In this document: positions 1 to 8,182 of the stretch, piece after piece
How the letters are laid out: every line of letters starts with the position of its first letter
How positions within the stretch are numbered: position 1 is the stretch's first letter
Assembly (NCBI GenBank): GCA_002690445.1
Contig: NZER01000470.1
Coordinates: 1-24,080 of the forward strand
Direction of reading: 5' to 3'
Length of the DNA: 24,080 nt
From: Candidatus Pacearchaeota archaeon
GTDB taxonomy: Archaea > Nanoarchaeota > Nanoarchaeia > Pacearchaeales > GW2011-AR1
Made by a program: the position numbers and the translations under genes
Notes under the pieces: model-generated
Seen by the model: only the letters and a program-made list of their open reading frames with translations
Database searches by the model: none
Told to the model about the DNA's origin: nothing

Positions 1-3000
1 CTAATTCCTTAAGGACTAATTTCGCTAGTTCTTCGCTTTTCTGTACAGCCTCAAGGTTCTCGTCGGAGCGATATCCCTTAAGTCCTTGAAATATGGTTGC
101 ATCCCCCAACTTAACGGCTTCCCACCAATCTTCCCACCATGGAAAATCATATTCTTCTTGCATATTGTTTAGTTCTTTAATCGCGCTAATAACACTAGCG
201 GGAGGATCTTGAATAACGCCGTCGTCAACAAGCCACCCATAATATTGAACGGATTGTTCCAAGAAGGCATACCAGAATTCCTCATCTTTAAAGGGACTGA
301 AAAATTCCCAGTGATCGGCCTGGGCGTCTTTGAAACCCTCTTCCATTACTTCAACAATATATTGAGAATATAAAGAACTATAGTTCTCAGGAAATTTGGG
401 CATAATTTTTGAAAAAGTTCCAATTGCCTTGAAGAAGTGGGTGCTAGCATAAATACGAATTGCTGCTTCAATGAGGCCTCCCATGCTTGCGCGCGCACTG
501 CGGCTCATAATTCTATTGTAGGGGTTTTCAACTGCACAATCCGGATCTGATTTCAATCTTGGGTCTTCCGGAATGCGTGGATATCTTTCATTTATTTTAT
601 CTTGAATTTCATCAAAATCAACTAGTTCTACGTTGTGAGGCTTACAAGCAGTATACTCCGGGAAAAGTACTTGTACGAGGCCCATCCACCCTTCATAAGC
701 AAGTGGTTTAATATAGATGGGAGGCTTCATATAATTGCCTCCAAACTTAGATGGGTCTAAATAGAAGACTCGGGTGTTCTCGGGTGTGCCCTTTGCTTCG
801 TTGTCAAACTGATCGCGGCTTATTCCCAAAATCATGTCGTCGTTAGAGACTGGCATGCCATCAACAGTCTGATCTTGATAGGGTTTCCCTTCGGAGTCGA
901 GGTAATCCTTGTCGCTCTTGGTTAAATAATCATAGGAGGCTCCGTGCTTCCAGGCGATAGTGTTTGTTCCTATCTCGCCGGCTATTTTCTTAAAGAACTG
1001 AGTCATAAAATCATCATGCTGGGTCTTGACTGACGCCAAATCAGTGCTTCCGATCATCTCGGCTAACGCAACGACTTGGGGAATGTATTCTCCCCTTGTT
1101 TCAAACGCGTCTAACAATGCTGGGAACTCGGCAAGATCTACATCATCTAACCCATCATCAATAGTTAGAAATTCAAATTCTCGCACACGCATAATACTTT
1201 CACTTGTTAATCCAATTCCAGGCGCCGACTCGGGGCGCACCAAATTCGAAAATGGCCACATAATTATATTAACCAGTGCCTGGAGAGCCCACCCTACAAT
1301 TGGTATCTTTTCAATGTAGCCAGGCAGATCAAATGCATCTGATTTTTCTAACTCTTCTTGAACAAGCTCAGCAAAAGGAGACTCAACGGTTGCATCCATA
1401 TTGACTTTTTCTATAATTTTGATCCGCGCATTATCATCAGGCCTGTTTTTATAAACTGGAATGGTGGTTCCTGCGTTGTCATGGCCGGCAGCTTGTGCGG
1501 CTGCTTTTGCGGCTTCCCATGCATCGGCATATTCTCCGGCATCTTCTGCGTTAAATATTTGAAAACCAGCGCCCTTTAATTCATCCGGCAAAAACTCATC
1601 GGGGACAGGTATATATTCGGTGCCATCTTCTATTATGTCTGACAAAAAGAGTTGCACTTCAAATCCATAACTCCACTCGGATTGCATGCGGTTTTCGACA
1701 CCCGCCTGTCCCGACATTCCACGACCACATGTGTATCTTTTGCCGGCCGCATTGTCTTTATAATCTAAGGAGATGTCGGAACCTCCCTTCGTATACGTCG
1801 CTTCGTCGGCGCCGGAAGAGGTGGACAGCCCGCTGGCGGTCTCACCCCCCTTTCTTGCTCGCCGGGTTATTACAATATTTTGATTTGCATAATCAACGCC
1901 CAATCTCACATTATAACCAAAATCTGGTACCCTCAATAGATCGACGCCGCCGCCCATGTACGTACTAAAATCTAGATCTTCAAATGAAATCCGATATTTT
2001 TTTGGTCCAATCGAGTCATTTTTAGATACAAACTTTATAGAATTGTAGAGATTGCGGCCGGTTCCATCCGAGCCAATCGTTCCGCCGCGAGGTTTATAAT
2101 CCTCTAGATCGATATAATCCTCGCCTGCATTCAAAAATTGCCTCATTAGCCATTCTCCCACATAATAGGGGAATTGACCATGTTGAGAAGAAAATCCGGC
2201 TCGTGGCTGAAGCGCTGAGAAAAATCCAGTTGCTGCTTCGCCCCCGTTAGGAAGGTTGGTGGCAAAGTGCACATAAGATTTTCTGTTAAATGCCTTTCTC
2301 CAGTGCGCCGTGAGGGGGTTGCCTTCGGTGTCGGATAGAACCAAATTGATGAGACCCCAGCCGGCATCGCCTTGGAAAAGGCCGCCGTTCCCTAGCATGT
2401 CTTTCGCATAATCAATCTTAAGCTGTTCAAAGTCATTTCCCATTGCTTGCGCGGCGACGGCTGCTTCGGCATCGCTCATAAACGGGATGAGTCCATCGTC
2501 GCAGCCCGGGGCCGATACCAACGGTGGCATATTGTCCATTATATATCCTTCAATTCCTGGTTGGCCCGGGGTTCCCTGAAGGGCTCCACTAAGGGTTTCT
2601 AGATCTTCTAGAAATCCACTTCTCAAGTTGTCATACATCACATCGCATTGCTCTTTTGAGGCACGGCCGGCTAGCAGTTCGCATCTTAAGTTTTTGAAAT
2701 TTTCGAGTTGCTCTGGCGTAGCACAAAGAGTGGGGTTGGCGGGCAACAGTTCGTTTTCTGGGTCAGACTCAGACAAGTCTTGTAGTTGCTTCCTGAAGTC
2801 CAGCGGCATTAAGTTGCCCATATTCTTGAATAAATTTCCAATTGAGTCGGGAGTGGGCATTGCCTTTTCATATTCGGGATATTCAAACTCAATTAATTGA
2901 GAAACTATCTCAGTGAACTCACGAGAAGGGGTACCCAATATTGCGTCAGTCAACTCTCTACGCGTGACGGAAGATGAAACGTCCTCAGCAAATTGAAGGA

Positions 3001-5542
3001 CCTGATCTCGGTTGCTAAAGGCCGCGGCGCCTGGGCCCATTGTACCCATGATCTCTACTATCGTATCCTCTACTTGTTGCTCCGACGCGTTCGGCCCACA
3101 AATAGATTCCTTGATGACGTCCTTAAGTGTGGTGGATCCTTGCAATATTTCAGGCATTGAAGCTGCAATATCTCCCACAACCTCCAAGGCTCTACATATA
3201 GCGTCCCCTATTATTTGACAAATCTTAACCATCAATTTAATAATGATAGTCATTACAAGCTGCATAAGGGCTTCTTTGATTAGTTGCCACAATAGCCATG
3301 TAAGATCTTTTAATCTGGGCAGGTAAGCGAAGGGGTTTTCTAGTCGGGGAAGTCGAATTTCATTTTTATTGCGACACCAGGGAAGCTGAATGTCCTTTAG
3401 GAAGTCTAGAATACTCGGGTTGAACAAGGGGGGACGCGGACAATCCATCATAGCCAGCACACCCGCAATGATTGGTGCACCAGGGAACTTGTTTAACTGA
3501 TCCAAAAGAGACATGAGATTATCGGAATATACCTCCATTAAGGCCAATATATAAGCTTCCATAACAATATCAGTATCAAGTTCTTCTTCGGCCGAGCCGG
3601 CTACATCGAATTGCTTGGCCAAAGTTCTTCTCGTTTCTTGAGATTGTTCTTGGGCTGATTGACCGTATTTCCCGGCTTCACTATTGCCTCGATTCTTGCG
3701 CTCTTTGTCAATAATATCTTGATTTTCCCATGGTCGAGGAGGGGTGTCAACCCCAATGCCGGCGGCCTGCAGTGAGGCTTCCTCGCGTTGGCGCGTTACA
3801 CCCAACTCGCCGCTAGCTAGTTTCTCGCTTACTTTTGCTGCGAGTTCCGATTGTTTCTCGGGGGGTATTCCAATAAATAATTCGCCGAAGTTCTCGATTC
3901 CCATTGAGTCTAGTGCGGCTTTGAGCATCGCGGCCATCATCTCATCAATGGAAAGGCCGCCTAGCAAACATGCTATAGCTTCCATCATTAAGTCAAAAAG
4001 TCCACATTGCTTTATACGCTCGAATCCATATTCCCACATCTGATCCATCTTAGATTGGGCGGGGCCCCAGCCGATCATGCTGGCCAATATTCGACCACAC
4101 AGTTGAGCGAACACCTGATCTTGAGCATCCAACTGCTTAAATGCCTGCATCTGGGCCATTCCAAACATGTTGGCTTTGTTGCCTTTGCCCAAAACTGAGT
4201 CAGGGCCAGTCAGAGGGCCCACACCTGAATATTTTTCTAGGGTGGTGCCGGCACCAAACTCGTCTGCCGGGAGCAGTCCCATTTCAATATTATCCGCTCT
4301 GGTTTCGGTGATGTCATATCGGCATATATTTTTATGGAAGAGGTACGCAATTGCGTCTCCGAGCCCAAATACATCATCTAAAATATCTTGTCCTAATTCT
4401 TTGGCTTCATTTGCCAGAGCGTCTGCTATACAGCTACCAACAGTTTCAAGATCCTCGGGACTCGACTGATCAAGGGTGGAGTATACTGGAGGGTATGTAA
4501 ATTTAATGATAAATTCTTGCCACGGATCGGGGACTCTTGCCATAATGGCGCTTTCCATTGGGAACAATTGCATCAAATATGCGATCGCGGTCTCGTCTTT
4601 CCATGCCGGCTGGGCCAGAAGCGCCTTGAGCTTCTTTTTGTGAAACCATATGGGCCGTTCTCCGCACCCTTCAGTCCATATTCTTATTCTTTTAAGTTTA
4701 TAATTATTTGTTTTAAATTCGACACTTATAATTTTATCTTTAAAAAAAGTTATACCGCCAACACCGGGCATTTGATAATCTTTGGTGTTGAAAAAAGATT
4801 CTAATGTTGTCAACAAATTAGACAGTATAGAATGAGTAAAAAGAGCGGGGTCTCCATAAGACTCTAGATTAAAAATTCGATTGTCATCTGAGAAAAATAT
4901 ATTGCCACCGTCCATGGCTCGATAAACCTTAAGATATCGTGCATATAAATTTAACGCCTTGCGAATTCTAATCATTTTGGTCGTTAAATCTGCCGCATCA
5001 TATTTGACGATCATTTCTCCTGGTTCTTCTTCTTCCTCTTCTTCCGGCTCAGGGGCTCGTTCGGGCAAATCAAAAATGGTATCGAAGGGAACTGAATATA
5101 GTAACTTCAGGCGCGAATTTGGCCTAGGCGGCAATTCATATTTATAATATTTTATATCATTTTTTACTTTGGCTTTGGACTCATCTGAATCATCTTTCTC
5201 TGTAAATTCTAGGAGCGAGTCGATGGCTTCATCAACAAACTCGTCATATCTTCCCTCAAGGGCCGCTTTTATTTCGACAACGTTTTCTTCTTCATTCTCT
5301 AAAAGCGCAGAATCAACAGTGGTCGTGTGGGGAGTGACTTTTGTGATCTGGTATTCACACAATTTTTCATTTAAAAAAGGCTGTGTTACACGAAACCCAC
5401 GCCAATCAGGAACGAGAGCCTTGGGATTGGGACTACAATTTAAACAAAGTGGTAATTCTGGAGCTTCTATTAAATCATCGCACTCGTCGATGAGGCCGTC
5501 GCCATCTTGATCTTGCCACTTAAGAAATTTTGATTCTGCCAT
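1..5542 (-). CDS. Giant virion-type protein (C-terminus beyond the left edge)
   Basis: One uninterrupted frame from an ATG at 5542 to the left edge gives at least 1,847 residues with no stop, so the protein is longer still. The start follows a clear GAGG ribosome site 7 nt upstream. Residues 11-22 form a perfect DxDxDGxxDxxD calcium loop like those of thrombospondin type 3 repeats. Other visible features are an all-glutamate run near 167-173, hydrophobic helical segments near 527-550, 759-779 and 1410-1430, and many Trp/Tyr-rich stretches. I recognise no family. The size, the position downstream of a 329-aa probable structural protein and an M15 peptidase protein, and a candidate late promoter suggest a baseplate, tail or internal virion protein. 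It is not an obvious tape measure, since I see no long heptad coiled coil. Being a real gene is near certain; virion function is inferred. Confidence 0.85.
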   Translation of the reverse strand, partial: MAESKFLKWQDQDGDGLIDECDDLIEAPELPLCLNCSPNPKALVPDWRGFRVTQPFLNEKLCEYQITKVTPHTTTVDSALLENEEENVVEIKAALEGRYDEFVDEAIDSLLEFTEKDDSDESKAKVKNDIKYYKYELPPRPNSRLKLLYSVPFDTIFDLPERAPEPEEEEEEEPGEMIVKYDAADLTTKMIRIRKALNLYARYLKVYRAMDGGNIFFSDDNRIFNLESYGDPALFTHSILSNLLTTLESFFNTKDYQMPGVGGITFFKDKIISVEFKTNNYKLKRIRIWTEGCGERPIWFHKKKLKALLAQPAWKDETAIAYLMQLFPMESAIMARVPDPWQEFIIKFTYPPVYSTLDQSSPEDLETVGSCIADALANEAKELGQDILDDVFGLGDAIAYLFHKNICRYDITETRADNIEMGLLPADEFGAGTTLEKYSGVGPLTGPDSVLGKGNKANMFGMAQMQAFKQLDAQDQVFAQLCGRILASMIGWGPAQSKMDQMWEYGFERIKQCGLFDLMMEAIACLLGGLSIDEMMAAMLKAALDSMGIENFGELFIGIPPEKQSELAAKVSEKLASGELGVTRQREEASLQAAGIGVDTPPRPWENQDIIDKERKNRGNSEAGKYGQSAQEQSQETRRTLAKQFDVAGSAEEELDTDIVMEAYILALMEVYSDNLMSLLDQLNKFPGAPIIAGVLAMMDCPRPPLFNPSILDFLKDIQLPWCRNKNEIRLPRLENPFAYLPRLKDLTWLLWQLIKEALMQLVMTIIIKLMVKICQIIGDAICRALEVVGDIAASMPEILQGSTTLKDVIKESICGPNASEQQVEDTIVEIMGTMGPGAAAFSNRDQVLQFAEDVSSSVTRRELTDAILGTPSREFTEIVSQLIEFEYPEYEKAMPTPDSIGNLFKNMGNLMPLDFRKQLQDLSESDPENELLPANPTLCATPEQLENFKNLRCELLAGRASKEQCDVMYDNLRSGFLEDLETLSGALQGTPGQPGIEGYIMDNMPPLVSAPGCDDGLIPFMSDAEAAVAAQAMGNDFEQLKIDYAKDMLGNGGLFQGDAGWGLINLVLSDTEGNPLTAHWRKAFNRKSYVHFATNLPNGGEAATGFFSALQPRAGFSSQHGQFPYYVGEWLMRQFLNAGEDYIDLEDYKPRGGTIGSDGTGRNLYNSIKFVSKNDSIGPKKYRISFEDLDFSTYMGGGVDLLRVPDFGYNVRLGVDYANQNIVITRRARKGGETASGLSTSSGADEATYTKGGSDISLDYKDNAAGKRYTCGRGMSGQAGVENRMQSEWSYGFEVQLFLSDIIEDGTEYIPVPDEFLPDELKGAGFQIFNAEDAGEYADAWEAAKAAAQAAGHDNAGTTIPVYKNRPDDNARIKIIEKVNMDATVESPFAELVQEELEKSDAFDLPGYIEKIPIVGWALQALVNIIMWPFSNLVRPESAPGIGLTSESIMRVREFEFLTIDDGLDDVDLAEFPALLDAFETRGEYIPQVVALAEMIGSTDLASVKTQHDDFMTQFFKKIAGEIGTNTIAWKHGASYDYLTKSDKDYLDSEGKPYQDQTVDGMPVSNDDMILGISRDQFDNEAKGTPENTRVFYLDPSKFGGNYMKPPIYIKPLAYEGWMGLVQVLFPEYTACKPHNVELVDFDEIQDKINERYPRIPEDPRLKSDPDCAVENPYNRIMSRSARASMGGLIEAAIRIYASTHFFKAIGTFSKIMPKFPENYSSLYSQYIVEVMEEGFKDAQADHWEFFSPFKDEEFWYAFLEQSVQYYGWLVDDGVIQDPPASVISAIKELNNMQEEYDFPWWEDWWEAVKLGDATIFQGLKGYRSDENLEAVQKSEELAKLVLKEL

Positions 5543-5548
5543 ATAACT

Positions 5549-5553
5549 ACCTC
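5549..5553 (-). promoter_or_regulatory. Ribosome binding site of the giant gene
   Basis: On the minus strand GAGGT lies with GAGG 7 nt from the ATG at 5542, inside the 17-nt gap after the 329-aa gene. It fixes the start of the giant protein. Confidence 0.7.
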
Positions 5554-5559
5554 AAATAA

Positions 5560-6549
5560 TTAGCATATTTTAACATTTGTGCTGCAAATGTATTTATATC
5601 CGTAGGGTTCTAAATAATTCCACCACCAGAAAGTGGCATTAGCTCTAGTCTGCCAGAGGCTTGAAATTACAGAATCTAATGCTGCAGTGGTTTTCGCCGG
5701 GGCTGCAGCCGCAATCCATGGATGAATATTAACTCCAACCAAAGAATCAAAGCCGCCCTGAATTAGAGCCAAGTTGAAAACGGCACTCCAGAGTCCGCCT
5801 ACTACATCGGCGAACTCCTTAAAACCATCCAGAGTATTGCTCCCCAAACAGGCGCGTTGGAGGGTGTTTATTCTTTCTATTGGATTAAACATCCCTCCCC
5901 ACACAATTCGTTCTTCTGAATGGTTTCCGGCTATTAATTCAATCGTTGGAGACGGCTGGTGCATCCATCCTCCTAAAGAGTTTGGTTCTCCGCTAGGGCC
6001 GTCGCCTGAAGATCCTTGGGTCTTTCCGGTAACAATCTTGATGCTCCTTCTGCCTATGAGTCGCACATCATCTGCTTTAATTCCAATACCAGAACCAAGC
6101 GGCGAAACTCCAGAAACACCTTGAGCGAGTCCAAAGCTCTTATCGAGATTAGTTAACTGGCTAATAATAATGCGTGCGGCGTCTCCAGAATAACTATTAT
6201 CTACTTCAGCGCCTTCTTTGGGGCCTTTGCCACCGCGTGCGGAGGCTAGGCGCCCTACCACAAGATCAATTGAGCTTGCACCCTGATATCCTGTGGCCCC
6301 GGATCCGTCTGCTAAAGTAGCTGGACGATCTGTCCCAAATACTATAAATGAACCACCGTTCTGAATGACTGTTTCGTTTGGAGCCATCTTAAAGGTTAAG
6401 TTCTTCATCGGAACAATGGTATGATATAAACCACTATCTTGAGGCACCAGATTAACTGGGTCGCCTCGCTTTATTCGTGCTTCTGTTGTGGGCCTGTCTT
6501 CTTGCCCTTTTGGTTGGTCCTCTGTTGAAAACGCGGCTTTTTTCTTCAT
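5560..6549 (-). CDS. Probable virion structural protein, 329 aa
   Basis: No family recognised. After a charged, Lys/Gln-rich N-terminus of about 30 residues, the protein is rich in short beta-type segments with Gly/Ser/Thr turns, for example IRIIG/IKIVTG-like strands around residues 165-180 and an IELIAGN strand near 210. That composition is typical of phage tail or baseplate proteins. The C-terminal 50 residues are aromatic and end close to two Cys. There is no signal peptide or membrane segment. It sits between the M15 peptidase protein (48-nt gap upstream) and the giant protein (17-nt gap downstream). An AGGA ribosome site lies about 6 nt before the ATG, and an AATAAATA late-promoter-like box lies 35 nt further upstream. 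The structural role rests mainly on context. Confidence 0.75.
   Translation of the reverse strand: MKKKAAFSTEDQPKGQEDRPTTEARIKRGDPVNLVPQDSGLYHTIVPMKNLTFKMAPNETVIQNGGSFIVFGTDRPATLADGSGATGYQGASSIDLVVGRLASARGGKGPKEGAEVDNSYSGDAARIIISQLTNLDKSFGLAQGVSGVSPLGSGIGIKADDVRLIGRRSIKIVTGKTQGSSGDGPSGEPNSLGGWMHQPSPTIELIAGNHSEERIVWGGMFNPIERINTLQRACLGSNTLDGFKEFADVVGGLWSAVFNLALIQGGFDSLVGVNIHPWIAAAAPAKTTAALDSVISSLWQTRANATFWWWNYLEPYGYKYICSTNVKIC
5591..5598 (-). promoter_or_regulatory. Candidate T4-type late promoter box for the giant gene
   Basis: The minus strand reads TATAAATA, an exact match to the T4 late promoter element used by gp55. It lies 49 nt upstream of the giant gene's ATG, inside the 3' end of the 329-aa gene. 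A gp55-like factor is encoded 3 kb away. Caution: an 8-mer this AT-rich is expected about once or twice by chance per strand in 24 kb, and another exact copy occurs inside the giant gene at 5139-5146, where it simply encodes Tyr-Lys-Tyr. Confidence 0.4.
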
Positions 6550-6583
6550 CTCTTATCCTATTCTAAATAGACTTGTTTGCATT

Positions 6584-6591
6584 TATTTATT
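6584..6591 (-). promoter_or_regulatory. Candidate late promoter box before the 329-aa gene
   Basis: The minus strand reads AATAAATA, a 7/8 match to the T4 late box that also fits the NATAAATA form seen in T4-like cyanophages. It lies in the 48-nt gap between the peptidase stop and the 329-aa start, 35 nt before the ATG. Being in a true non-coding gap is its best support. Confidence 0.4.
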
Positions 6592-6597
6592 ATACAC

Positions 6598-7890
6598 TTA
6601 AACAGTGGCGGGGGGTGCCGGTGGAATCCACTCCCAATCTCCAGCAGCTTCGTCAATCCACTTCCAATCAGCCCCTTCCTTGCCGTGGCTAGTGGTGTCT
6701 CCATCATCAGCAGTACCGGACTGATCATCTTCGACCGCTGCGGCATCAGTCACTGCATCATTTGCGGTTGTGTATCTTCCTTCCATGTAGTCTTCAGGAA
6801 CACCAATGTGGATATGTTCGTTTCCGCAACTTTTGAGTCGCGGAGTACTTTGGCCTTTGTTGGTCCAACAGCTGCCCGGTTCCATTCCAACTTTGGCTCC
6901 CAAGCTGCGGGCGGCACTAACAATTTCGGCCACTTGTGCATCGGTGAGATTCTTGCTTCTCAAATCGAGCCCTGCTTTATAAAGGTGTCTGGAAAGATAC
7001 TGACGTCTGTCTACTTGGCCTTGAATCACAGTGGCCATGCTGCTTACATTCTTGCCGGCAGCCATAACTTCTGTTACGAGAGGTTTTCTATATAATCTTC
7101 TTAGTTCTCCCTCGCCGGTGCCGGTCCAAATATTAAGCATAGCAGCAGCCTGTCGTTCGGGAGACCGATAGCCAGATGTCACATGTATAGGGGTCGTGGG
7201 TGATATCATCGTACGCAGCCGAGTTAAAAAGTCTTTTTGGCCCTGGAAGAGATCGACACCACTACTGAAAGTTATTCCTTCCACATCGTCCGTGCTTACT
7301 GAATTACCGGCATTAATATTAGGCATACCCGGGCCATATAACGGAAGCACACCAAAATGATCTGCTATACTCTGACAGCTAGTTCCACTATAGGTTGAGG
7401 CGGGGCCCCTTTGAACAACACGAATAAAGCGACCTTGCTGTAAATTATACGAGAAGGCGCCTTTTTCTAGTTCAACTTCAACAATATCTCCAGTGTTTAC
7501 AACAGATGTCAAATTGGCTTGAGGATCATTATAAGATACAAAAGTGGTGTGTTGTTTAACGGCCGCGATAGCAGCCTCTTTGTCGCCAGCTTGCGCCAAG
7601 GCGCACGGATCTGGCAAAAATGAATGAGGCGAGTTTTCATCAATTATTCTCGCCTTAAAGATGAAGGCTGCGACTTTATTGCCACTGGAGACATCTACAT
7701 GTGCCCCATACCCATCAGCCTCTAGCGGAGTTAAATTAACGGCGGTCTCCACCGCAATTGCATTAAATTTTCTTTTGCCTGCAAAAAAATCAAACGACAA
7801 GGCGCTTCTAACAGACTGATTTAGAAGTCCGAAAGCTGCCTTGTTGTCGCTGAATCTCGTCCAATCCAAAAAACTTCTATTTTGCGACAT
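6598..7890 (-). CDS. Virion-associated M15-type peptidoglycan peptidase, 430 aa
   Basis: The C-terminal half carries the full active site of the M15 (VanX / D-Ala-D-Ala carboxypeptidase) zinc peptidase family. VTSGYRS is at 237-243, with the substrate-binding Arg at 242. His302 and Asp309 keep the H-x6-D spacing. Glu358 and His361 sit in an EHIH motif with the same E-x2-H spacing as VanX. It should cut peptide cross-bridges or stem peptides in cell-wall murein. Residues 1-215 are not typical of M15 enzymes and include an OB-like stretch near 133-162, suggesting a tail hub or baseplate domain carrying the lysin. The C-terminus (375-430) is acidic and low complexity and ends in a short WKWI/WEWI duplication. 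An AGGGAG ribosome site precedes the ATG, which lies 1 nt after the 96-aa gene's stop. Neighbouring structural genes favour an entry lysin over a free endolysin. Confidence 0.8.
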   Translation of the reverse strand: MSQNRSFLDWTRFSDNKAAFGLLNQSVRSALSFDFFAGKRKFNAIAVETAVNLTPLEADGYGAHVDVSSGNKVAAFIFKARIIDENSPHSFLPDPCALAQAGDKEAAIAAVKQHTTFVSYNDPQANLTSVVNTGDIVEVELEKGAFSYNLQQGRFIRVVQRGPASTYSGTSCQSIADHFGVLPLYGPGMPNINAGNSVSTDDVEGITFSSGVDLFQGQKDFLTRLRTMISPTTPIHVTSGYRSPERQAAAMLNIWTGTGEGELRRLYRKPLVTEVMAAGKNVSSMATVIQGQVDRRQYLSRHLYKAGLDLRSKNLTDAQVAEIVSAARSLGAKVGMEPGSCWTNKGQSTPRLKSCGNEHIHIGVPEDYMEGRYTTANDAVTDAAAVEDDQSGTADDGDTTSHGKEGADWKWIDEAAGDWEWIPPAPPATV

Positions 7891-7891
7891 G

Positions 7892-8182
7892 TCAGTGGTC
7901 TCCCTGTATTAAGTCGAATAGTTGATTCTTATCATCATCCGATAAGTCCACAACAGTCGTTCTTCCTTTAAGCTGCAGGTTTATTAGTTTCACTAATTGT
8001 TCATTGGATCTCTGCATGGATTCAACGTGTTTTGCTGCTACAGGGCTTAGGTGCCTGTTTTGTTCTGCATCTAAGGCAATTTGATTTGCTATTTCATTTA
8101 AAAATTCTTGAGCTAGCTTGCGATCATGACGTATATTATCAAGCGCTTCGTCGATTAGTGTGTCTAAATCTTTTTTGCTCAT
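7892..8182 (-). CDS. Hypothetical 96-aa helical protein, possible late co-activator
   Basis: Predominantly helical and charged, with no Cys, signal peptide or membrane segment. The start overlaps the stop of the gp55-like sigma gene by 4 nt (ATGA), with GGAG just upstream, so the two are probably translationally coupled. The C-terminus (86-92) reads NQLFDLI, which resembles a Q-x-L-F sliding-clamp-binding peptide. T4 encodes a similarly small late co-activator, gp33 (112 aa), that binds the clamp through its C-terminus. I therefore suggest, by size, position and tail only, that this could be a gp33 analogue. I see no direct sequence likeness to gp33, and another role such as DNA packaging is possible. 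Confidence 0.7.
   Translation of the reverse strand: MSKKDLDTLIDEALDNIRHDRKLAQEFLNEIANQIALDAEQNRHLSPVAAKHVESMQRSNEQLVKLINLQLKGRTTVVDLSDDDKNQLFDLIQGDH

Noticed and set aside
2146..2367. A 73-aa minus-strand frame inside the giant gene
   Set aside because: It is another frame of the same strand as the giant protein, whose own frame reads sensibly there (TNLPNGGEAATGFFSAL).
5139..5146. A second exact TATAAATA on the minus strand
   Set aside because: It is deep inside the giant gene, encodes Tyr-Lys-Tyr in frame, and has no gene start downstream. Treated as a chance match.
1026..5510. Many plus-strand open frames of 60-116 aa, including 3744-4043, 4167-4469 and 5169-5510
   Set aside because: All lie opposite the single giant minus-strand frame, are Ser/Pro-rich in the way of reversed acidic/Leu-rich coding, and lack ribosome sites or family motifs.
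6577..7095. A 172-aa plus-strand open frame
   Set aside because: It lies entirely opposite the M15 peptidase gene and its upstream part, has no family motif, and every well-supported gene is on the minus strand. It is an antisense shadow.
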